From Burkholderia pyrrocinia (GTDB taxonomy: Bacteria; Pseudomonadota; Gammaproteobacteria; Burkholderiales; Burkholderiaceae), in the NCBI RefSeq assembly GCF_022809715.1, contig NZ_CP094459.1:2356001-2420000 (forward strand): a stretch of 64,000 bases of DNA, in the 5' to 3' direction. The position numbers and the translations under genes are program-made. The notes below the pieces were generated by a model. That model saw only the letters and a program-made list of their open reading frames with translations. It was not told the origin of the DNA and searched no databases. Positions 58,420 to 64,000 of this stretch are shown one piece after another. How positions within the stretch are numbered: position 1 is the stretch's first letter; the number at the start of each line of letters is the position of its first letter.

Positions 58420-58941
58420 CGGCGATTCGCCGTCTTCGTCTTCATCCTCGTCGACGATCTCGAGCCCTTCCGCGCCATGCGCGTGCTCGTGCTCGATTTC
58501 GTCTTCGGTTGCTTCGCGGACGTCCTTCACCGTGAGTGCGAAACGCAGCGCCATGCCTGCCAGCGGGTGATTGCCGTCGAGCACGACCTTGTCTTCGGCG
58601 ACGTCGGTGACCGTATAGATCAGCGAATCGACGTCCTCGTCGCCGTCTTCCGGGGTGCCTTCGAACTGCATGCCCACTTCGAGCGGCTCGGGGAAGCGAT
58701 CGCGCGGCTCGATCTTCACGAGTTCGGGATCGTAGTCGCCGAACGCGTCCTGCGGCTCGAGCTGAATCTGCGCCTGGTAACCCGGCTCGTGCCCGTCGAG
58801 CTGTTCCTCGATCTTGGGGAACGTGCCATCATAGCCGCCGTGCAGATAGACCATCGGCTCGTCGCTTTCCTCGATCAGATTGCCCTGTGCATCCGACAGC
58901 TTGTAAGTGACCGATACGACGGTGTTTTTTGCGATTTTCAT
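58399..58941 (-). CDS. slyD: FKBP-type peptidyl-prolyl isomerase SlyD
   Basis: A 180-residue SlyD-type chaperone/prolyl isomerase. The FKBP halves (VVSVTYKLSDAQGNLIEESD and GNHPLAGMALRFALTVKDVR) flank the insert-in-flap chaperone domain (GHEPGYQAQIQLEPQDAFGD). The C-terminal tail is acidic with few His (HEHAHGAEGLEIVDEDEDED), much poorer in His/Cys than E. coli SlyD, so nickel storage should be weaker. The start at 58941 matches MKIAKNTVVSVTYKL. Cytoplasmic. Overlaps the convergent gene by 21 bases. Confidence 0.95.
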   Translation of the reverse strand: MKIAKNTVVSVTYKLSDAQGNLIEESDEPMVYLHGGYDGTFPKIEEQLDGHEPGYQAQIQLEPQDAFGDYDPELVKIEPRDRFPEPLEVGMQFEGTPEDGDEDVDSLIYTVTDVAEDKVVLDGNHPLAGMALRFALTVKDVREATEDEIEHEHAHGAEGLEIVDEDEDEDGESPSGRTLH

Positions 58942-58973
58942 CCAATTCTCCCAAATACAAGTCTCATTATACG

Positions 58974-60194
58974 ATGCGCAACCGGTCTCAAGCCGAACCG
59001 CGGGATGCCGCTGCCGCCCCGCTCGGCGCGCCGCCTTCCGATCTTCCCACACCATTGCTCGGCGGTCTCACGCCGGCGCAATTCATGCGCGGCTACTGGC
59101 AAAAGAAGCCGCTCCTGATCCGCCAGGCGATCCCCGGCGTTGCGTCGCCGGTCACGCGCGATGCGCTGTTCGAGCTCGCATCCGACTATGACGCGGAATC
59201 GCGACTGATCACCCATTTTCGTAACAAGTGGCAACTGGCGCACGGGCCGTTCGAGCCCGACTCGCTGCCGGCCGTCACGCGCAAGTCATGGACCCTGCTC
59301 GTGCAGGGGCTCGACCTGCATGTCGACGCGGCACGCGCGTTGCTCGACCGCTTCCGCTTCATCCCGGACGCGCGGCTGGACGACCTGATGATCTCGTATG
59401 CGACCGACGGCGGCGGCGTCGGCCCGCACTTCGATTCATACGACGTATTCCTGCTGCAGGTCGAAGGCCGGCGCCGCTGGCGCGTCGGTGCGCAGAAAGA
59501 CCTGTCGCTGCAACCGGACGTGCCGCTGAAGATCCTCGAAAACTTCGAACCGAGCGACGAATGGGTGCTGGAGCCCGGCGACATGCTGTATCTGCCGCCG
59601 CACATCGCGCACGACGGCGTCGCAGAAGGCGAATGCATGACCTGCTCGATCGGCTTCCGGGCCCCGTCCGCGGGCGAGCTGGGCGCCCAGTTCCTGTACT
59701 ACCTCGCGGAGCGCGGCGGCCTGCGCGACGGGAACGGCGACGACCTCTACCGCGATCCGAAGCAGCCGGCCGTCGACACGCCCGCGCAGCTGCCTCCGGC
59801 GATGGTCGAACGCGTCGCCGAGATCGTCGACGCAATCCGCTGGCGCAAGCGCGACGTCGCCGAATTCCTCGGCTGCTACCTGAGCGAGCCCAAGCCGAAC
59901 GTCGTATTCGACCCGCCCGCACGTCCGCTGACCGAGGCCGCGTTCGTCGCGCAAGCGTCACGCCGCGGCGTATGTCTCGACAGAAGGGCCGCATTGATGT
60001 ATAACGCGCGATCGTACTTCATTAATGGCGAGGAAGGACCGCTCGAGCAGGCCGGCGAATGGCTGCCCGAACTGGCCAATCAACGCCAGGTGGAGGCGAA
60101 ACGGTTTGTAACACTATCTCAGGTTCCCTCGATGACAGCCTTGTTGCACGAGTGGTATCGTGCGGGCTGGATACGGGTCGGAAGCCGGAATTAG
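58974..60194 (+). CDS. JmjC-type cupin, ribosomal protein hydroxylase-like (RoxA/YcfD family)
   Basis: A 406-residue Fe(II)/2-oxoglutarate oxygenase of the YcfD/MINA53 group, whose E. coli member hydroxylates an Arg in ribosomal protein uL16. After a variable N-terminus, LTPAQFMRGYWQKKPLLIRQ is the typical entry to the JmjC domain. The metal triad is His and Asp in VGPHFDSYDVFLLQVEG and the distal His in YLPPHIAHDGVAEG. A C-terminal dimerisation/winged-helix part follows (LLHEWYRAGWI). The ATG at 58974 was chosen; it diverges from slyD across only 32 bases. Confidence 0.91.
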   Translation: MRNRSQAEPRDAAAAPLGAPPSDLPTPLLGGLTPAQFMRGYWQKKPLLIRQAIPGVASPVTRDALFELASDYDAESRLITHFRNKWQLAHGPFEPDSLPAVTRKSWTLLVQGLDLHVDAARALLDRFRFIPDARLDDLMISYATDGGGVGPHFDSYDVFLLQVEGRRRWRVGAQKDLSLQPDVPLKILENFEPSDEWVLEPGDMLYLPPHIAHDGVAEGECMTCSIGFRAPSAGELGAQFLYYLAERGGLRDGNGDDLYRDPKQPAVDTPAQLPPAMVERVAEIVDAIRWRKRDVAEFLGCYLSEPKPNVVFDPPARPLTEAAFVAQASRRGVCLDRRAALMYNARSYFINGEEGPLEQAGEWLPELANQRQVEAKRFVTLSQVPSMTALLHEWYRAGWIRVGSRN

Positions 60195-60265
60195 TGTGAG
60201 TCGCCCCGTATGCCCATACAGATCAAATTCTGTATGGGAAAGACAACGTATTGACCCCGCATTTG

Positions 60266-60294
60266 TCGACGGTCGATAGGAAAGTGCATATAAT
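60266..60294 (+). promoter_or_regulatory. Promoter of the Ala/Ser-rich lipoprotein gene
   Basis: TCGACG (60266-60271), a 17-base spacer and a perfect TATAAT (60289-60294). The implied leader is ~125 nt and ends in AAAAGGACG before the start codon. Confidence 0.6.
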
Positions 60295-60425
60295 TTCCGC
60301 CCAAGCCGTAGGGAAGATTCACGCTCTAGAAGTGCGTCTCCACCAGCGGCCCAGGTCGGTGTTGGAGCACATTACCGGTATTGTTTCGCGCTGTTGCTTA
60401 CCTTTAACCATAAAAGGACGTGATC

Positions 60426-60689
60426 ATGAAGAAATCCCTCCTCGTAGCTTCCCTGTTGGCTGCTGTTGCACTGGCTGCTTGCAACAAGAGCGCTGATCAA
60501 GCTGCTTCGTCGGCTGCAAGCGACGCAGCTGCTGCTGCTTCGTCGGCTGCTTCGGCAGTTGCTGGTGCTGCGAGCGACGCTTCGGCTGCTGCTTCGTCGG
60601 CAACGGCTGCTGCGAGCGACGCTGCTGCTGCAGTGGCGTCGGCTGCTTCGGCAGCGACGGCTGCTCCGGCTTCGGGCGCAAGCCAGTAA
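60426..60689 (+). CDS. Small Ala/Ser-rich repeat lipoprotein
   Basis: An 87-residue lipoprotein. The signal peptide MKKSLLVASLLAAVALAAC gives lipidated Cys19. The mature part after NKSADQ is almost entirely Ala and Ser with Asp placed at intervals (AASDAAAAASSAASAVAGAA and similar), ending in a short ATAAPASGASQ. This is an alanine-zipper-like helix resembling in plan the abundant Lpp-type lipoproteins, but without their C-terminal Lys for peptidoglycan linkage. Codons are mostly GCT for Ala, unlike the GCG/GCC preference elsewhere, as in very highly expressed genes. It has a strong promoter and terminator of its own. Confidence 0.85.
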   Translation: MKKSLLVASLLAAVALAACNKSADQAASSAASDAAAAASSAASAVAGAASDASAAASSATAAASDAAAAVASAASAATAAPASGASQ

Positions 60690-60710
60690 GCCTCAGCGTC
60701 AGCTGAAAAA

Positions 60711-60732
60711 AAACCGGCCCGAGGGCCGGTTT
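60711..60732. terminator. Bidirectional terminator after the Ala/Ser lipoprotein
   Basis: Stem AAACCGGCCC / GGGCCGGTTT (tight loop) flanked by A- and T-runs; lies between the lipoprotein gene and the convergent MBL hydrolase gene. Confidence 0.88.
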
Positions 60733-60789
60733 TTTTACGTCTGCAGGTTCCGGATCGATCGCCCGTCCGCCGCAGCGGCCCTGCCCCGC

Positions 60790-61566
60790 TCATCCGAGCA
60801 TCAGCCAGTCGAATCCCGCGTCCTGCGTGGCCACGACCACCTCCTCCCCGCTCGTCCCCAGCACGCCGGCAAACGCCTGGCGCGCCAGTTCCGGCAGGTT
60901 GTTCTGCTGGCTCAGGTGCGCCGCGACCAGGTGCTTGAGGCGGCTGCGTTCGAGCGACGCGAGGATGTCGGCCGCCGCGTCGTTGCTCAGGTGGCCGTGG
61001 TTGCCGCCGATCCGCGCCTTCAGCGACTGCGGATAGCGGCTCGCGGCCAGCATCGCGGGGTCATGGTTGGATTCGAGCACCAGCGCGTCACAGCCGCTCA
61101 GGACGGCCGTGATGTGCGGCGTGGCCATCCCCACGTCCGTCAGCACGCCGAGCCGGCTGCAGCCGTCCATGAAGACGAACTGGAGCGGTTCGCGCGCATC
61201 GTGAGGGACCGTATAGGGCATGACGGCCAGATCGCGTATCGCGGCCGTCTCGTCGCCCCACAGCACGTGGAGATCGACATCGGCCTCGTCCGCGCCGACC
61301 GCGCGCGCGGTGCCCCAGCTCATGTAGAGCGGCAGCGACGCACGCCGGGCGAGTGTCAGCGCGCTGCCGATGTGGTCGCTGTGTTCATGGGTGATGAGGA
61401 TCGCATCGAGATCATCGATGCCGAGATTCAGTCGGCCGAGCCGACGCTCGACCTCCTTGGCAGAAAAGCCGCAGTCGAGCAGCACGCGGGTGGTCGTCGT
61501 GCCGCTCGAGGCCTCGACGACCAGCGCGTTGCCTTCGCTGCCGCTTCCGAGGCTGGCGAATCGCAC
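60790..61566 (-). CDS. MBL-fold metallohydrolase (YycJ/WalJ-like)
   Basis: A 258-residue metallo-beta-lactamase fold hydrolase. The metal-binding motif is ILITHEHSDHIGSALTL (HxHxDH) and further ligands lie in LVLESNHDPAML and GNHGHLSN. It starts MRFASLGSGSEGNALVVEAS, the hallmark of YycJ-like proteins (5'-exonuclease-like in Gram-positives). It has no signal peptide. Five bases separate it from bamC upstream, so it is in the dapA-bamC operon. The substrate is undetermined. Confidence 0.9.
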   Translation of the reverse strand: MRFASLGSGSEGNALVVEASSGTTTTRVLLDCGFSAKEVERRLGRLNLGIDDLDAILITHEHSDHIGSALTLARRASLPLYMSWGTARAVGADEADVDLHVLWGDETAAIRDLAVMPYTVPHDAREPLQFVFMDGCSRLGVLTDVGMATPHITAVLSGCDALVLESNHDPAMLAASRYPQSLKARIGGNHGHLSNDAAADILASLERSRLKHLVAAHLSQQNNLPELARQAFAGVLGTSGEEVVVATQDAGFDWLMLG

Positions 61567-61570
61567 GCGC

Positions 61571-62713
61571 TCAGTTCAGCTGCGCATGCAGCAGCGAAAT
61601 GATCCGCTGCGCGTCCGACGAGTTGTCGACCTGCCCGTTTGCGCCGACCACCGCGACCTGTGTACCGCCGCCTTGCGCGCGCACGTTGACCAGGAATTCC
61701 CGGCCCGGCTTCGCCGCCGACGGACCGCCGTAGAACAGCTTGCCGAACAGGCCGTCGCGCTTGAGCTCTTCCATCGAATTCGCATAGCGCACGGTATATA
61801 CGCCCTTCTCGCGGTCGCGATTGTCGACCGTGAAGTTCGTACGGTCGAGCGCGAGACCCACGCGCAGCCACGCACGGTCGAACGACTCGGCCAGCTGCAG
61901 CGTCGCTGCGCCGCTGCTCGTGTCGCCGACCTGCGCCGGCGCCGTCGCGGGACGTGCATCGGTCAGCAGTTGCTTCGCCTGCGCGTCGGTCAGGCCGAAC
62001 TTCTGCATCAGCTTCGACAGGAACACGGCTTCGAGCACCGGGTTGCGCGGACGCTCTTCCCAGCGCGACGACGTGCCGCCCTGCGGGCCGACCATCATTT
62101 CTTCCATCGCGCTATGCGTGATCGAGATGTCGGTATTGCCGTCCGACGTGCGGTTCACGAGCGTACGGAAACGGTCGCGCGTGCCGGACGAGTACGCGAA
62201 ATCGATGACCTTGCCGATCGTGCGGCGGAACCAGTCGTCGGGAATGTTCGCGCGGTTCTCGGCCCAGTCGGTGGCCATGATGCCCGTCGACGGCGCGTCG
62301 GTCTTCAGCGAGAAGCCGTTCTCCTGCCAGAACTCCTTCAGGATCGGCCACAGCTGCTCGGGCGTCCGGCCATCGACGACGAGCCAGCGGCGATCGCCGT
62401 CGCGCTCGATGTGCATGCCGAGCGGATCCTGCGCGCTCGGGATGCCGTCGGTCGCGTTGCCGGCCTGCGTCGTGGCCCGCGGCGGCAGCGTGCCGAGCCC
62501 CGCGTTGGTCGGCGGAGCGACGAACTGCTGGGTCGTCGGCACCGGCTTCAGGTCGCTCGGCACCGCGAGCGGCGGCGCCGAACCGGTGTTCTTGTAGTTG
62601 ACCCGGTCGGGAGCCAGGTAGTCGTTCAGCGTATCGCAGCCAGCGAGCGCGCCCAGCGCCAGCGCCACCATCGACATCTGGATGGCGCGAGAGGAAAAGG
62701 CGAAACGTTTCAT
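61571..62713 (-). CDS. bamC: Outer-membrane assembly lipoprotein BamC
   Basis: A 380-residue lipoprotein of the BAM complex, which inserts beta-barrel proteins into the outer membrane. The signal peptide ends in lipobox LAGC with Cys26 (MVALALGALAGC). An N-terminal unstructured stretch (DTLNDYLAPDRVNYKNTGSA) is followed by two helix-grip domains; LVVDGRTPEQLWPILKEFWQ and YTVRYANSMEELKRDGLFGK are typical of NlpB/DapX. It lies 111 bases downstream of dapA, as in many proteobacteria, and 5 bases upstream of the MBL hydrolase. Confidence 0.93.
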   Translation of the reverse strand: MKRFAFSSRAIQMSMVALALGALAGCDTLNDYLAPDRVNYKNTGSAPPLAVPSDLKPVPTTQQFVAPPTNAGLGTLPPRATTQAGNATDGIPSAQDPLGMHIERDGDRRWLVVDGRTPEQLWPILKEFWQENGFSLKTDAPSTGIMATDWAENRANIPDDWFRRTIGKVIDFAYSSGTRDRFRTLVNRTSDGNTDISITHSAMEEMMVGPQGGTSSRWEERPRNPVLEAVFLSKLMQKFGLTDAQAKQLLTDARPATAPAQVGDTSSGAATLQLAESFDRAWLRVGLALDRTNFTVDNRDREKGVYTVRYANSMEELKRDGLFGKLFYGGPSAAKPGREFLVNVRAQGGGTQVAVVGANGQVDNSSDAQRIISLLHAQLN

Positions 62714-62824
62714 GAAATCCTTCGTCTTGCTTGAACGCTCGTCAGGAGCGGCGCCGGACGGAGCCGGCCGGTGCGGGTTGATCAGGGGTCGAGCCGGCGG
62801 CCGCAGGACGCGGCCGCCTCGGCA

Positions 62825-63730
<906 letters not shown>

Positions 63731-63776
63731 GAAACGCGATTGAATGTGTACCGGTAAACGTTGAGATTGTAGCGGA

Positions 63777-64000
63777 TTAGCCGGGCAGTTCGTAACGTGG
63801 AATTCCCGCCCCCGCCTTCGGGGTCGCGCCCTCGCGCACCGCGCAGAGACGCTGGACGAACGCCTCGCGCGGCGCGGCGACGAAACCGTCCTCGTACGCG
63901 ACCACCCGCAGGCGGCCGTGCACGGCGTCCAGCAGCTCGCCCGGGGCGAGCAGGAACGCGGGGTTGGACGGTTTGCCGACCGTTTCGTTTCCTTGCGCGA
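63777..64000 (-). CDS. Probable class I SAM-dependent methyltransferase (C-terminal part)
   Basis: The last ~73 codons of a gene running off the right edge. The visible part reads [20 protein letters not shown] then [20 protein letters not shown] and ends PRYELPG. These sequences are typical of the C-terminus of small SAM-dependent methyltransferases of the TehB-like group often found upstream of dapA in Burkholderia. The SAM-binding motif itself lies outside the window, so the call depends on resemblance of the tail only. Confidence 0.6.
   Translation of the reverse strand, partial: AQGNETVGKPSNPAFLLAPGELLDAVHGRLRVVAYEDGFVAAPREAFVQRLCAVREGATPKAGAGIPRYELPG

Noticed and set aside
60480..60680. 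GCT/GCTTCG repeats as a possible simple-sequence repeat locus
   Set aside because: They lie in frame within a lipoprotein gene and encode Ala/Ser; kept as a coding feature, with repeat-length variation only noted.

Overview
This window looks like chromosome 1 of a Burkholderia species, most likely of the B. cepacia complex. The DNA is GC-rich with strong third-position GC bias. Gene order (lysC, tilS, accA, alkA-type glycosylase, cysS beside a tRNA-Ser; dapA-bamC-MBL hydrolase; yejABEF; cyoABCD) and product types (DUF4148 secreted proteins, NodT-type RND efflux, patatin lipoprotein) fit this genus. The species call is inference from gene content; no database search was possible. Almost all of the window is dense protein-coding sequence. 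No insertion sequence, prophage, integrase or CRISPR array was seen.

Layout. 1-2.7 kb: 5' end of tsaB, an acyl-CoA-binding protein and the RNA helicase rhlE behind a long leader. 3-8.6 kb: both glyoxylate-shunt enzymes (aceA, aceB), separated by a universal stress protein, a LysR regulator and a haloacid dehalogenase. 8.7-10.8 kb: small enzymes and an AraC regulator. 10.9-12.0 kb: a seven-gene tRNA array (Ala, then three Glu-Asp repeats) read on the minus strand. 12.1-15.6 kb: gltX, a patatin lipoprotein and an NlpC/P60 hydrolase. 15.7-21.5 kb: the yejABEF-type peptide importer. 22.3-31.8 kb: an envelope/efflux region with an RND operon in the order permease-adaptor-outer-membrane factor, two small DUF4148 proteins and a two-component system with an extra, degenerate response regulator. 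31.9-37.5 kb: cytochrome bo3 oxidase cyoABCD and a solitary NuoM-like subunit. 38-39.5 kb: a two-domain glycosyltransferase-like protein. 39.6-46.2 kb: tRNA-Ser, lysC, tilS, accA, a DNA glycosylase and cysS. 46.4-49.2 kb: a TPR protein, two cyclophilins and lpxH. 49.2-52.2 kb: cysE, trmJ and suhB. 52.7-60.2 kb: an FAD dehydrogenase, mutS, a degenerate phosphoesterase, slyD and a ribosomal-oxygenase-like cupin. 60.3-64 kb: an Ala/Ser lipoprotein, then MBL hydrolase, bamC, dapA and the 3' end of a probable methyltransferase.

The most unusual parts lie between 22 and 39.5 kb. The third gene of the two-component operon has lost every residue of the phosphorylation site. Two DUF4148 genes flank that operon and share an upstream inverted repeat (GATGAA-N6-TTCATC type), which suggests one regulon. 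A NuoM paralogue keeps all its proton-path residues but has no complex I genes beside it, and an ANR/FNR-like box lies upstream. The glycosyltransferase-like protein is an internal duplication in which only the C-terminal half keeps its DXD motif.
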